Shown: piece after piece, positions 32,201 through 44,544 of the stretch | How positions within the stretch are numbered: the stretch's first letter is position 1 | Layout of the letters: every line of letters starts with the position of its first letter | DNA from: Plumapathes pennacea | Taxonomy: Eukaryota > Cnidaria > Anthozoa > Antipatharia > Myriopathidae | Reading direction: 5' to 3' | Length of the DNA: 64,000 nt | NCBI GenBank assembly: GCA_964036295.1 | Contig: OZ038464.1 | Coordinates: 21,650,008-21,714,007, forward strand | Made by a program: the position numbers and the translations under genes | Notes under the pieces: generated by a model | What the model was told of the DNA's origin: nothing | Seen by the model: only the letters and a program-made list of their open reading frames with translations | The model's database searches: none

Positions 32201-32643
32201 TGATCCAGGAACGGATATCCGTTCCGAAGTCACATCTTTAACCGTTTCTGAAACGGTTTCGGTTGTCGCGTGTTAATTCTCGTACTCCTTCAATGCAGGG
32301 ACAAGCGTTCGTAAACGGTTTTAATCTGGGTCGCTATTGGCCGACTGCCGGACCCCAAGATACATTATACGTGCCCGCAAACGTTTTACTTGGGGGTCAG
32401 CAGCCCAGCAAGCTGGTCCTGCTGGAGTTGGACCGAGCGCCTTGTGGAGCGAACAGCACTTGTGATGTGGAGTTTGTCTCAGCCCCTGTGATAAATGGCC
32501 CCGTAATGCCCCTAAAAGACGGACCTTGTAATGCACGGACGCCTCTGACTTGTATGAAGGACTGGTCTTCAAAATATGTGGCTTCCAGTGAAGAGACTGG
32601 GAACGAATCCGAGGATGTACTGAAACAATGGGGTTTTGTATGA
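26287..32643 (+). CDS. GLB1: Beta-galactosidase, GH35, lysosomal type (11 exons, 679 aa with first exon 1a)
   Basis: Exons: 26287-26513 (1a), 27796-27917, 28074-28102, 28546-28612, 28922-29016, 29562-29742, 30033-30254, 30547-30749, 31111-31311, 31460-31807, 32299-32643. All phases agree. The start at 26287 opens a signal peptide ([16 protein letters not shown]); an in-frame ATG at 26236 would place it internally. The GH35 barrel is complete: [37 protein letters not shown] with acid/base E184, [13 protein letters not shown] with nucleophile E264, and MFEGGTNFG. Both Glu match human E188 and E268. The galactose-binding C-terminal domains follow ([22 protein letters not shown]). Length equals human GLB1 (677 aa). 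Expected role: removes terminal beta-galactose from glycolipids and glycans in lysosomes. A second first exon lies at 27247-27536. Confidence 0.96.
27247..27536 (+). CDS. GLB1: Alternative first coding exon (1b) of GLB1
   Basis: The exon starts with its own ATG and a hydrophobic leader ([17 protein letters not shown]), then encodes the same first barrel segment as exon 1a: [20 protein letters not shown] and [13 protein letters not shown]. It ends on a GTATGT donor in phase 2, exactly as exon 1a does, so either can splice to 27796. The two segments agree at about 39 of 52 residues. With 1b the protein would be 700 aa. It must be used instead of 1a, since joining both would duplicate the segment. 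It may have its own promoter in intron 1a, or be a remnant of a partial tandem duplication; the open frame and sound donor favour use. Confidence 0.75.
32024..32276. mobile_element. Inverted-repeat element (MITE) at the end of the last GLB1 intron
   Basis: The ends cacacgacacctgaaacc and ggtttcggttgtcgcgtg are imperfect inverted repeats, and aggaacgg / ccgtttct pairs lie inside. The right end stops about 22 bases before the exon 11 acceptor, so the element has probably supplied or replaced the branch-point region. Confidence 0.75.
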
Positions 32644-32836
32644 GAAAGCATACAAAATTAGTATGTACATATGTTGAACTGCCGGTAAAGAATGAGAGTG
32701 AATTCGTTTACCTCTCGAAAGCAACCAGGGGTCGCATTTATCAAACATTCGTACGAACAAAAATGTTCGTAAGTTTGACTTTTTATGCACACTATCTCTG
32801 AGAGAATTTGTGTGAGAACGCGTGATTTCTGAGAGA

Positions 32837-32950
32837 GCCGCGGTGGCCGGCCGGTTAGCAAGGCCAATTTAAATGCTGAGAGTGTTCAAGTCTTACTCAA
32901 GGCAATGGGCATTTTTAAAAGGTGTCAAAACTTGGCTTTCTACTCGTGGC
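32837..32950 (+). mobile_element. Possible tRNA-derived SINE head
   Basis: The start (gccgcggtggccggccggtt) looks like the A-box head of the fragment at 16921, but no good B box follows. It lies in the presumed GLB1 3' UTR. Weak call. Confidence 0.3.
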
Positions 32951-33147
32951 TCGGATGACCACGTAAAATAGCAGCCTCGTCCTATGGATTGATAAGGACG
33001 TAAAGAATTACTGAGGATGCAAACAATTCTCTGACCGTGACTACACTTAAATTGGAGCCTAGCCATGGTCGATTGATTTCCGCTCAGCGGATTCCTTATT
33101 TTTAGTACCCATGCCTCCCCTGCTTCCATGTGGCTACGATTATTACA

Positions 33148-33153
33148 AATAAA
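33148..33153 (+). terminator. Poly(A) signal, probably GLB1
   Basis: AATAAA lies about 500 bases after the GLB1 stop codon and 490 bases before the next gene on the same strand. Confidence 0.4.
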
Positions 33154-33639
33154 GTATTTTCTATATGTCAAGCTCCGTTGAAGGTGATGCAATAGTTGTA
33201 AACTCTTCATATTCGTGGTGTTGAGAACAGCAATGTTGATAGTGCCGCTGCCCGAGATATCCGGTGAATAGATAAAAAGCAAATAAAATTGCTGTCCTGG
33301 GTGGCCTTATGTAGATGAAAAGGCCATGAATGATATTTCGCATGAAGCATGGGTCAGTCTTTGCCACAACACTTGTCATTCACCAAAAGACCAGAAGGTC
33401 CCTGGACACCGAAATATTTTTTAGCCCACCTTATCACGATCCGTCACTCCAAATCGACTGTAGGACAAGCCACGCCTTTCAATAGAATCTGTGACTGACG
33501 CGTGGACTGCCGGGAACGTTCCTCCATCCCAGTCCTTTGTCGATGGCAACCTCGTTCTCAGACTCTTTCATCTTCCGGCCGATGGCCCGGAAGTGAAACT
33601 AAAAGCGTGGTCGCTAAGTTTTAACCTTCCGTGTCAGTT

Positions 33640-36600
33640 ATGGCGCGACACTTGTATAGTTCCTCGTTGCCTTTCGCTGCACAGATTATGGTCATTCTTA
33701 TCACAAGAGTCTCGTCAGAAAAGACATGCATTAAGAAAGACATCTGTTCATGTGAAATGAGTGATGGCAGTGGAATTGTCAGTTTATGGCCGGCTGATGG
33801 AGGCAAGCATCCCAGGTTAGATCGATATTAAAAATTGCATGCAGCAGCTGAGTGCGAAGATAAACGTGTACGTTCGGGCCAAGTTCCGTCGGGCTAAGTT
33901 CCCTAAGCACGGGGACGGGAGAGGACGACAGCAACCTCGGTGAAACAGTAAAACTTATGCAAAAAAAAACAAAAGGCGCAGGAGTGAATGTGAAATTGAC
34001 CTGATCTCGGGGTCGTCGTGTCAGCTCTCGCGCACGTGCGACTTCAAATGCTTCTTTTTAGGTCGTTGTCAGGACGTGGGCGACAGTTTGGATAAATTAC
34101 GCCGGCGTTCGTTTTAGAAAGAGCGCCTGAACGCAATGGAACATCAAAGTTTTATACAAAGACAAAAAAAAAATATGGAGACAATTTTTCCGGGTTCCTC
34201 GTGTTGCCGTCGCCGTCCTAGTTTGCTTTAAGGCCCCTGGTACAAATGTAGATCTTGCCGGCAACTTGCTCTGTTTGAACTATTTCAGCTAGTGAGTATG
34301 CAGGCATGCACATGCATCTTTCCTTTGACCTGCAGGGGCGTTGATAGAGTTTTCATATTGTACACACATAATTGGGGCAAATTGAGCGCCGAAGGCGGTT
34401 ATCCCTCCCAGAAGTATTTTGAAAATTAGATGCCCAGAAACGCTATTTCCGGCCATTTCATTGACATATTTGTTAAGAAGTTGGATAGAGTAAAATGACC
34501 CCATATTTTAAGCATTTTTCAGTTAAACCAATACATATTTTAGTGAAAGGCTTAACCTAGATTACCATCAGGGCCCGGTGTTGTTCCAAGCAAGGTTGGG
34601 CTAACCCCGGGTTACGTTTAGATTTTATTGTCACTTTTAAGCCTAAAAACAAAATCGTTTGATCAAAAAAGGACTCTGTTGCTGTTTTGAGCAAGAACAA
34701 ACTTTTTAGCTAGCCTGTGATAAAACTCTGCAGTTTGTTAGCCACAAACAAGAGAAAAATAATTTGGTTAACCCTGGGTTAGCTTAACCGGGCTTTGAAC
34801 AACCCAGCCCAGCTGTCTATGTGCAGGATAATCAAGATATACCTTGCATTGGCCTACTAAATTTATCGATCTGCAGTGAAAGAAAAAATAGGAGCAAATA
34901 TAGAATACCCGTCCACTTATAAAATCTAATGAAATTCTAATGTAATTCTTTGTAGAACGAGGCAATGATATTCAATAGACTGTATTGTTATGGAAAGCAG
35001 TGGCCGGGTATTCTCTACTTTAGCGAAAAAATATTGTTAAAAGTCCAACATTTATTTTTTGTCAGATTTCAAGTGTATGCTCATATGCATACATGTAGAT
35101 GCATACAGGTAGCTATGCCCCTGACCTAAATAATTGCCAAATTTGCTAGTTTCATTGTGCCTGACTGTTCATGTACAGTATATTGTGCACAATCATATCC
35201 AAGTTTTTGACAAGACCATGAGACTGCATCATTGTTGGTGGTACACTTACGACTGTAAAAACAAAATGAAAAGGTTGCAGTAAAATCGTATTACCTACTC
35301 AAAGCTGGAGGATTGCTGCCATATCTCCCGGGGAAAGAGGGGACTATATATATTGGGAAATTTTCTGAACAGTACAGGTTATATACGTTTACACTAATAA
35401 TTAGTATCTTGAACAGGGGGTCTTCTTTTTGATGTTGTTCCCAGGCCTGTACTTCCAAGGGTCGTGAAATTTGCAATCTGTTTTTCTGTCATTCAACTCA
35501 GCAGTGCATGATTGCCTAAATTGACTCTTTTTCTTCTCTGTGATAGTTTTGTGAACATCAAGGAGAATCAGTATACCTTTGAGTGGAACCCATGCACTCC
35601 CTTCACCAGTGAAGATCAACCAGCCAAAATAAAATGCAAAGACATAATGGTAATTACTATTTATAGACATGCTGAGCATATACATTAATACCAATTCACT
35701 GTTTATAATATATGATTGTATGATAATAATTATTCTGAAAGGGTCAATGCTAAATCACTCTAACTTATAGAATTCAGCCTTGTATATAAAACCAGTTAGC
35801 ATGAGCATACACATGTCAATCAACAGTGAAGTAACGTATGCATGCAAGATTCGGTAATAATACGCTAAGTGGTGATGCTCTTTTCCAGACCTCCTCATAA
35901 AAAATCCAAAATGGCAGACAGCGAATGAAAAGTATAAATATTGACCTCTTATGCAGACCACTGTTCTTTTCGAAATCAGAAATGAGTTTAGAAAGAGAAT
36001 TTGAGCTGTCAGGTGACTGGATGTTGTGTTGATGCATGCTGCCGCATGTTTGAAAAATGTAGATATTTGATGTCTATCGAATGGTGCATGCACTACAGAG
36101 ATGTTCGTACTTTGACACTGTAAACTGCATTCAAGAAGGTTCAAAGTGGACTTTAAAAAGGAAAAAAGAAAGAAAGAAAGATATAGAATCTCCATATTTT
36201 CCTGCTTATATAAAATGATAGGAGATTTAACATTGGTCATCAGTGATCCATTGTGTTGTCATGATTCCCTCTTATTTTCTGAGAGGTAAGTTTGCATTTC
36301 AAAATGACCAAAAATCTTATTGCAACAAGTTATTCATTAAAGCATGTCTATTGTGGGTCTATTTTGCAACTGCTATTTTAAAATATTATATTAACAATAA
36401 CTAATTTACACCATAATAAAGTTTTATTGGACTTCAGGGCAAAAGTAAGGAATGAACTATGGAAATGACAGTGAACTGTTCTCCAACTGTCTGTTTTAGA
36501 GAGTGTCTGTCTCATGCAGAGGGGGGGGGGGGTATTTTTTGGAATTTCACAGTATAGCCACTATACTACAGCAGCTGGAGTACATTTGAATACTAAATTG

Positions 36601-38633
36601 GATTTACTTTCTATCTTATTCTTTAGATGTGTCAACATAAAAACCCTGAAGCTTGGGCATGTGGAACAAAAAGCACAAATTTCTCTCTTACAGATGGAAA
36701 TGTTATTATTGAATATGGACCAATAGTTGATCAGTATGGCCAAACTAGGTGAGGGATTAATTTCTGATGATTTCTGCTAAAAATCCACAAATCAAATTTA
36801 GACTGAGGCCTCATAGGATTAAATTTTGAACTGGATCAAACTGAACTGGATTAACAAGATTCTACATCAGTTGGAAGTGTTGTAAGTTACAGTACAACGT
36901 GCTCTTTTATGCAACATGTAATTATGAGTAGAATAATTTTAATAATATTATGATTTCATAGTTGAGTGGTAATGGAGATGTTCACAGTCATGTATTTATA
37001 TCAATAGTGCTTGTGTAAGCTAGCCCAGATTTCTATTTTTTGAGTGATCCTTAAAATTACAAGAATGTGGTATTATTATCTAATATACTTTAGACTAATT
37101 TGTACGTATGAAAATTGGAACATTTTTACTAAAGCAATAATTACTTTAGTAAAAATTATTGTTAATTATTACTTTTGGTTTATCAACAGAAAAACGCAAA
37201 TTAGTTTGAAATGTGATAAAAGTGCAAAAGGAAAAGGAGACATACCAAGCATTTCAGAAGATAAGACTACTGGAAAAACCATTACATATGTAAGGTTATG
37301 AACTTATGTCCATTAAACTGAACAGTTATGTGGCATACCGTATATGTACAGATGTTTTAATAGTGAGATTGAGTTTAGTATATTTGTAATTTTTTTAGTA
37401 TTAAAATTGCGTAAATTAACCGGTAAACTTGTGTTTGATTATAGTTATAAAGCATAAGATCTGAATTGATGTTTGTACATAATGTAAATCTTGTAAATGG
37501 GCAGCACTAATTACGATTGCCTTTGTGAAACTCTTGGTTCAATTACTGTTTGCACAATCCCAATTCGCAAAGTGGCTTGTAAAGAGTACAAAGACAATTA
37601 AACGCGTGTGTACATGCGCACACATTTAAAACATATTTGGGTAATGCAACATATAGATATTCAGCTTTATGATTTTATGATTTTCAGAAAGGCGAGTTCA
37701 CTTCACAGTATGCGTGCCCCACACAGTCAAGTGGTAGCCTGAGCACGGGAAGTGTTCTTCTAATTGTGTAAGTATAATGTGCAATCTCTGGGTCTTGTTT
37801 CAAGACTCATCTGCCACTCAGTTAGCCTGCATAGCTTGGCCCTGTGGGAGGGGGGATGGGGGGTGGAGGAGAAATGACGAGCGAACGCGAGCCTCCCTCC
37901 CCTTTGCCCGATGGGCCAAGCAACGCAGGCTCACTCAGTAAACTGGCAGATTAATACCTGTTTCAGGTAACTGAATAGATTTACAACTTGTGCTATGTCA
38001 GTAGCGGTAATTTCTTCTTTGCCCTGACAGATTTTTTCCATTACTCATGGTCTACATTGTCGGAGGGATGCTGATCAACAGATATCAAAGAGGGATTGAA
38101 AGTGTTCCTGAAGTGTGTCCAAACTACTTGTTTTGGGCCGAGTTCCCAGTTCTGGTTAAAGTAAGTTAATAAGTCGGTTAAATGTTTTATGCTTTTTTCT
38201 CTAGTTGACCAGAGTAAACATTCAACTGTGTTGTATAGAGAGAGAATGAGAGAGAAGGAAGGAAGTGGGAGGGAAAAATAAGAAAAAAAGTAAACAGAAA
38301 AGAAGCAAACATGGCGGTGAGGGCCGCACTGCGAATAGGCGAGATCAGAGGAAAAGGGGAGAGGACGAGGATCAGATGTACAGCCTTTGTCCTGGTGCGA
38401 ATAGTTACATTCAAGACATCCACACATTGTTTAAAACTGTAGTACAGTACAGACATCGGTCATCGTCATAATCATCATCGATGTTTTTCTAATTTGTTGC
38501 CATGTTTTTGTTTTTGTTTTTGTTTTTGTTTTCTTTTTTTCAGGATGGATGTGTGTTTTTCTTCACGTCTCTGATATCATGTTGCAAGTCTGCGTATGCC
38601 AAGTGTAACGGAGAATCGTACGCGTCGATCTAA
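33640..38633 (+). CDS. MRH-domain type I membrane protein, ATG27/CD-MPR-like, copy D (7 exons, 266 aa)
   Basis: Exons: 33640-33815, 35547-35649, 36627-36748, 37190-37289, 37688-37767, 38031-38160, 38544-38633; all GT-AG with consistent phases. A signal peptide (PFAAQIMVILITRVSS) is followed by a Cys-rich ectodomain of MRH type: CSCEMSDGSG, YTFEWNPC, FSLTDGNVIIEYGP, TQISLKCD and SQYACP. One transmembrane helix (GSVLLIVFFPLLMVYIVGG) precedes a short cytosolic part (PNYLFWAEFPVLVKDGCVFF) and the C-terminus GESYASI. MRH proteins (mannose-6-phosphate receptors, Mrl1, Atg27) sort or recycle cargo between Golgi, endosome and lysosome. The terminal YASI fits a Tyr-x-x-hydrophobic adaptor-binding signal, as in yeast Atg27. 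Whether it still binds sugar is unclear. It is the diverged, inverted relative of copies E and F. Alternative: a novel MRH subfamily. Confidence 0.78.
34569..34812. mobile_element. Inverted-repeat element (MITE) in copy D intron 1
   Basis: The ends gggcccggtgttgttcc...gggctaaccccgggtta and taaccctgggttagc...gaacaacccagccc are inverted repeats about 240 bp apart. Non-coding. Confidence 0.75.
35855..36182. mobile_element. SINE-like retroposon, copy 1
   Basis: About 330 bp similar over its whole length to 62124-62478, with shared blocks such as ccagacctcctca, gaatttgagc.gtcaggtgactgg and gtaaactgcatt. Both copies end in a (GAAA)n tail, the mark of a retroposed element. No ORF and no clear tRNA-type promoter. 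It lies in copy D intron 2. Confidence 0.75.
37823..37932. mobile_element. Short inverted-repeat element in copy D intron 5
   Basis: The ends tagcctgcatagcttggccc and gggccaagcaacgcaggct are inverted repeats about 110 bp apart, with a purine-rich centre. The ends resemble those of the element at 10307. Confidence 0.75.
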
Positions 38634-38657
38634 AGTGCGATATAAAAGAAGCAGTTT

Positions 38658-38827
38658 CATGAGATGCGCATGCGCGCGCGTTTGGTCGAATCCCAAGCTG
38701 GTGTCCACAGCGGAGGTGGATCTGTCGCTCGATCGCTCACTGCCTTTGTGGATGCCATCCTGATTTCAAACTTGAAAACTGGGTGAATATTTTCAAGACC
38801 AAACGCGTGCGCATGCGCGTCCCATGA
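38658..38827. mobile_element. Inverted-repeat element (MITE) in the 3' UTR of copy D
   Basis: The ends catgagatgcgcatgcgcgc and gcgcatgcgcgtcccatg, extended inward by gtttggtc / gaccaaac, are inverted repeats 170 bp apart. It begins only 25 bases after the copy D stop codon, so it is likely part of that mRNA's 3' UTR. Confidence 0.85.
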
Positions 38828-38873
38828 CACTGCCCCTGTAGGCGTCAAAATGACGCGACGAAGCAAACCACTT

Positions 38874-38965
38874 TCGGGGGGGGGGGGGGGGTACTCCCAT
38901 ATATGAGCCATATAGGTATGTGCCGCCCCAAAGGGTATCATTTTCAGCATTTTAGGCTGAAATAG
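38874..38965. repeat. Partial copy of the GGGGG-GTACTC dispersed repeat
   Basis: A G run followed by gtactcccatatatgagcc and then gggtatcattttcagcattt resembles the right part of the repeat at 10494-10857 in inverted order. Borders are approximate. Confidence 0.55.
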
Positions 38966-39614
38966 GGTATTGATTTTAGCATTTTAAGCATCGGTTGTTT
39001 AAACATAGATTTTAGAGTATTGCTCTAAGAATTGTGCTGTTTTGTTTAGGGTTAGTTCTTAATCCATAAGTTATGTATTTATGTATTTATTCAGTCATTA
39101 CACTTACGCAAAATTCTGCGTAAATAGTGTATATTTATCGCTATGCGTAGGCACACATACTCTGAAACATCGAAATGGGCGCTTTTTAAGTGTACACGTT
39201 TAGGACACGTTATGATCAACACTGAAATCGAGTTCTGCCTGGTTTAAAAATTGAAACATGTTGTGTGACCGTAAGATAAACTATAAACGCGAGAATGTGT
39301 CGAAAAAATGCGCAACGCGTAAAAGCTTTATTTGGCGAATTTCCACATTCAGTCGCTCGGCGTTTGCCAAGTCCCAGACAAATGTCTCGGTGTTTATTCT
39401 CGCTTTCCTATGGAACATGAAGCTGCGATGCAATGCAACCTTTTCAGAAGCAAGCTTCTCAGTTTTACGAGTAAGCCAAATTCACATTTACTATTGGTCA
39501 TGGCCCGTATCGATCTTTTGAGTCGAAGGTCGCAAATCCAAAACGAATTGAGGCTGTCATGTTTAGCATGCGTCCTATCCGGACTAAACGCCAGTAATCA
39601 TGTTCTACGTTAAA

Positions 39615-39866
39615 GAGACCCTCTCATCGTAGATGCTTTGCGCGCCCATGTTTATATTTACATCCGGGGCTCGACTTTCCTGATGCGCCCACTTTATGAC
39701 TGATCGGTCTGACTGTCGCTGCTTGCCGTATTTAATACTGTCTGAGTTTGTGCTGATTTATTTCGCGATCGCGTAGAAAAACATGAGAATCCGCCATTTT
39801 CGTACAGTACGAAAATGGCCGCCGTCAGTTACTAGGCGCGCAAAGCATCTACGGTGAGAGGGTCTC
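39615..39866. mobile_element. Inverted-repeat element (MITE), GAGACCCTCTCA ends
   Basis: The ends gagaccctctcatcgtagat and atctacggtgagagggtctc are inverted repeats, continued inward by gctttgcgcgcc / ggcgcgcaaagc, 252 bp apart. The arms are among the best preserved in the window, which suggests recent insertion. It lies between the convergent copies D and E. Confidence 0.88.
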
Positions 39867-40602
39867 GTGTTGCACAGTTGTGATGCTTATCCGGCTACTC
39901 TTGATCTGACGGCCTGACGTTGACGAACGCGATAAATAATTTACAGAACATACATATATAATAATATGCATAATATACAAACCGGCTCAAACGATTTTTT
40001 GTGCAAAATATCGGGGTGTACTGTTCGAATTATTTTATTCTCGTTACGCGTTTCTGGGGACGCTTCGCGTAGGAACACGCGAATTCACAGACTGCAGTGC
40101 GATGACTATTTATTTAGTTTTAGTCTGTTCTGATTTTGTATATTAACGTATTCTTTTTCTATTTATAATGACCCATACGTGATAGGTATGTCGTACTGAA
40201 ATGGCTTGCCCTGTATTTATAAGTATTTATTGTTATTAGTGGTCATTTATTGTGTAATGTTTTCATCGAGATAGAAACTGGGGATGTTTCTAGTTAAATT
40301 CTCGTGTGGTAATACAAAATAAGGAAAAACAATCCCATATTAAAGACCAACTTTGCCCACTTCCCGCATAATTGTCTCTTGAATGTTATTTACTTATATT
40401 TGCCATCTGTAGTTTACTAATAGCGCTGTACAGACAAGGCTGTCACAGTGAAATTCACGGTTTGAGATACGACCTTTCACCACGATATTTTTTCTTAGCT
40501 GACGCTTGGAAGAGCCCGCATGGTGATTGATGTCTACAAAGCTCGGGAACGGTTGCGGTAACATAAACTGAATCAAGTCCCGGATATGGGAAATACTCTC
40601 GC

Positions 40603-40608
40603 TTTATT
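40603..40608 (-). terminator. Poly(A) signal of copy E
   Basis: AATAAA on the minus strand lies about 355 bases after the copy E stop codon. Nearby 3' sequence (tatatgttgttcattcaaa) also lies downstream of copy F, so the UTR was duplicated with the gene. Confidence 0.4.
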
Positions 40609-40962
40609 TACACTGGATAAAATATATTTTTATACAACAATAAAACTGTAATCGTCTGGTAAAAAGGCGGACTCAGTCGTTTATATGTTGTTCATTCAAA
40701 ATTTGGTTTTTCACTGGCATTCTCAGCTGTACAAAAGCTTTGTATTCTTGTAATTTCTCCATTTCATCGGTTTTCAAACTGTCGTCCTGTTGACAATGTA
40801 GTGACAATGTAGTTGCAATGTGGCTTTCGATTAATAGAAATAGTTGCTATTATTCAACTGCAAGTTTAGAAGCAGAAGGTGAAAATCAGGTTTGCGGCGC
40901 AGGCGTGGAGGACTGGGACCATGACGTCATTTATCAAACTCGATGACGAGGCTGGACAGGCA

Positions 40963-42658
40963 TCATATGCTAGCGTAAGACTCTCCCTTCATCTTTCTGT
41001 ACAGACTGCGACAACTACGTCCTACTGTTGAACAACTAAAGACGAAACCATCCTGCAAGAGTTTCAATCAGAAAAAATTAACAATCGTGATGAAAGGAAC
41101 AAAATGACAATTAAGGCGAGCGTCAAACATTCTTTTAACCATAGTGCTCCGCGCGTTTGTATTTTTGCTTTATCCCGCAATGACAGTCAGTCAGAAGAAC
41201 AGGTGTTTCACAATAATAAAATAAAAGTCAACAAACCAAAGAAAAACGGAAAAGCAACATGCGAACAAAGTAACAGTTTAAACGCGCAGACAATTAACAT
41301 CCGGCAAACCTTAACGAGAAATGGAAGATCTCCCCAAAATGAATGATTTGGAATCATCTCTGGCATTTCATCCACTCCTTTGTGAACTTTGTTGAACAGC
41401 AGCCCAGCAACACAGTAGAGAAGTAGCAGTGGAAAGAATCTGTGAACCAATCATTCATGCCCTCTTAAACCACAGTGATTTAAATTCGGGGAGTACTGTT
41501 TATCATTCCATTATTCTTGCTCTAAAATTTCCATTATTCCAGTCGGCCGGAAAATCTCATTTTATGGTCAAAATATTCCATTATTCCAGTTACTGTTAGT
41601 GGTTTACTAGCTTCTTTGTTTTTTGTTTGTTTGAAATCGTCGGCATACAAACATGACAGATACAGATAACAATTTACAACAGTTACACGATCAAGACTAC
41701 ACTGCCCACGCTGAGTCCATGTGAGCCTGCACTGCTTGGCTTTGTTGTAGTACACACACCGGGACATGCGCACTTTGTGGTAACAGTTGCTGTCTGAAAT
41801 GAAAGAAAGATGTCTGAGAAAAGAACATCATCAATAAATGAAGGCGTCATTCACACCTAACTAAATTTAAAATTGTTACAAATTTACCAAAATTAGCCGG
41901 TGCAACCACCTTCAGCCAAATCCCACGGAAAATGGAAGAAACATGCAAGGTGAGGCAGTTAAAAAGCAAGACGCCGACGATGATGGCTATCACAACTAAT
42001 TGCGGAAGACAAAAGGCGCATGTGGAATACGTGAACTTGTATCAGTATGGTCGTCTGTCGTGCTTCCCAGTCCTCCTCCCTTGTTTGTTTATGGTGATAA
42101 CCAACCCAACACCTGAACTACTTTTTTTAGCGAAACATCGTGTCGCAAAAAATGAAAGACTTGATAGTGTACTACAACTGAAGTATTATTTATCTGTATC
42201 ACACGTTTTACAAGTTCCTATAACGACTGCCATTTACAAATATTACATTATTACGTATGTTGAAGATGAACTTGACACAATAGTTTCCACCACGCCATCA
42301 CCAAATGTAGCCTTCTCGACCGTTTTGTCACACTTGAGAGTGAAAATTGCTTGTCTGCAAGTAACAAAATACTTATTAAACGCGAGGCTCCCTCACGGTA
42401 ACTTCTAATATTAACTACAAAAAGGCAGACGAGAAGAAAGCAAACAAGAGAGCTCTCGCTTTTCTCAGCACAAACAAAATGGTCAGCAAAATAAATGGCT
42501 TTACACAGAACGATAAATATTATATATAGATTATACTATATTTATAGATTTAGCATATACGCATGCCAGATAAATTTAAAAATAGGATAACGATATATCC
42601 CCTACAAAGGTTACTTTACAACTTGACTGTAAATTGTTTCTTTCCCTCTTACAATAAA

Positions 42659-42738
<80 letters not shown>

Positions 42739-44544
42739 ATGTGTTGAATGACATATACCACAGTATGTGATGATGATGATAATAAATGCAGGACTATTTT
42801 AAATTTAACCAAGTGAACATTTTCACACAATAATTAACATTATATTAAGTGATTGTTTATAAACCAACTTTAGTCCTGTAGTTCTTACTAGTTTGTTTTT
42901 CACTAGAATATTGAAGGTAAGAAAACAATGTATTTGGAACATGACCTTTTGTACAAGGCTTGTTTTAACTCCTTGTATGTAATGACAACACTGCCATCTT
43001 TAACAGAGAATGTAGTACTCTTTCCCCCACAGCCATAAAACTGTTTGTCACCTGAGTCTTGGCAAACCTGCATGGCCAGATGTGAGATATAAAGCAAAAT
43101 AAAGAACAGCTAATTGACCAGATGCTCCCACTAAAATGAATTTACATAATTTATGTCTATACATACCCTTTGCATACCAAAATCCAATGATTTATTCTTT
43201 TAGGAGAGGAGGGGAGTAGGGGGATGTTCACATGACTGGAGATATGAATACTGTACCTTTGATAGATGGTCAGAAAGCATTTCAATTCCAGTGACTATTA
43301 ATAATATTTATAGCAATTATTGCTATAATAATATAGTTAGCTGATGCTGGTGAATAGCATCTGGCAGTGCATGCTCACTGATATATGTCAATATTATTGT
43401 GTGAGTTGTGTTATTTTATTACTTAGAAACCAAAATTTACCAAATATTGTCAGTTTTAAAATTAGAATCATTTACCAAAACATCACTGCACACAAAACTC
43501 TCTCCTCCCGATTTGCTGAAAGGTGTGCACGGGTTCCAAAGAAATGTGCTGGGTTTATCACCATTAAAAGCCTTTATTCCTGTGAAACTATTACAAACAA
43601 TAATAATATTAATAATCACAAAATATAAAGATCTCACCCCCTACCCACCCCCACACAACCTGCATTCACTGCTGTCAACATTGGACAACAATTCAGTCAA
43701 CTACCAGCATTGCACACGGGGAGGGGGATAAATTTCTCGCCTGAACAATTTTGACCCTGATTTGCACATGCACTCACTGGCAAGTGTTGGGCCATTCCAT
43801 TTTATTTATGCACCCCCCTCCCCTACTGAGGGTCTTCTAATAACAATCCCTTGAATACGACCATAAGTTAGACCCCCCAGGGTTCCACAACTAACCCACG
43901 GAAAATCATGGAAAATTGACGGTGAAAAGTGATACACACCAGCTTCTGTATATCTAATCACTTAAATTATCACTCCAACACCCTTACTAGGCATGCATAG
44001 ACATTTTGGCATTATACCCCCTTGCTCTCTTCCCATGGATATTCCAAACCCTCAATGAGGGGGGTGCAAGGGGTGCGAATATAAAATAAAATGACTCATA
44101 AGCATGGTCCTCAAAAGTACAAGAAAACGACAGAGTGGCGACATAAGCATAAGGAACGGACATGTTTGATCCTTATGCTTATGTCGCCTCCGTCGCTCTC
44201 CTATTCTTATGCACTAGTGTGGACAGGCCAGTGTAAGGACTGTCATTGGATGCCAAAGTCAGTCACCAACCATTAGCAGGTATGTCTGGATTTTCAATAC
44301 GCGTATAAAGCAATCATAACAAGTGCAATCTTAAGTCAAACTAGCACCTGACCGGACGCTCTTACCTGGGGTTTGTGTGACTTCCACTGTCGATTTCCCA
44401 CAAGCTTATTCGTTTTCCATCGTTTGTCTCACAGCTACAAACGTCTATTTGCTTACATGAACTTATGGCCAATGTTGTGGGGATAAACACAACAGTAGTA
44501 AATACAAAAAATAATGAATTGCTGATCTGAACGGAAACTATCAT
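40963..44544 (-). CDS. MRH-domain type I membrane protein, ATG27/CD-MPR-like, copy E (7 exons, 279 aa)
   Basis: Minus-strand exons: 44544-44366, 43587-43476, 43067-42946, 42354-42255, 41793-41687, 41439-41310, 41052-40963. Exons 3, 4, 6 and 7 have the same lengths as in copy D (122, 100, 130, 90 bp), and every phase matches. The start (MIVSVQISNSLFFVFTTVVF) gives a signal peptide; an upstream in-frame ATG at 44607 is less likely. The ectodomain has SCKQIDVCSCETNDG, TFLWNPCTPFS, FYGCGGKS, FTLKCDKT and TTKCACPGVC; the membrane helix is SVVLIVFFPLLLLYCVAGLL, then NHSFWGDLPFLVKDG, ending GESYASI. Exon 5 is longer than in D (107 against 80 bp), lengthening the stalk. Copy F is its tandem neighbour, nearly identical in the membrane and tail exons. 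Predicted endolysosomal cargo or recycling receptor; ligand unknown. Confidence 0.78.
42660..42737. repeat. (ATT)n microsatellite in copy E intron 3
   Basis: About 26 uninterrupted ATT units. The poly-Ile ORF across it is an artefact. Confidence 0.97.
44137..44187. repeat. Short perfect hairpin (cgacataagcataagga arms)
   Basis: gcgacataagcataagga is followed 14 bases later by its exact reverse complement tccttatgcttatgtcgc. It lies upstream of exon 2 on the copy E transcript, within intron 1, and is probably the core of a small inverted-repeat element whose outer limits are unclear. Confidence 0.7.
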
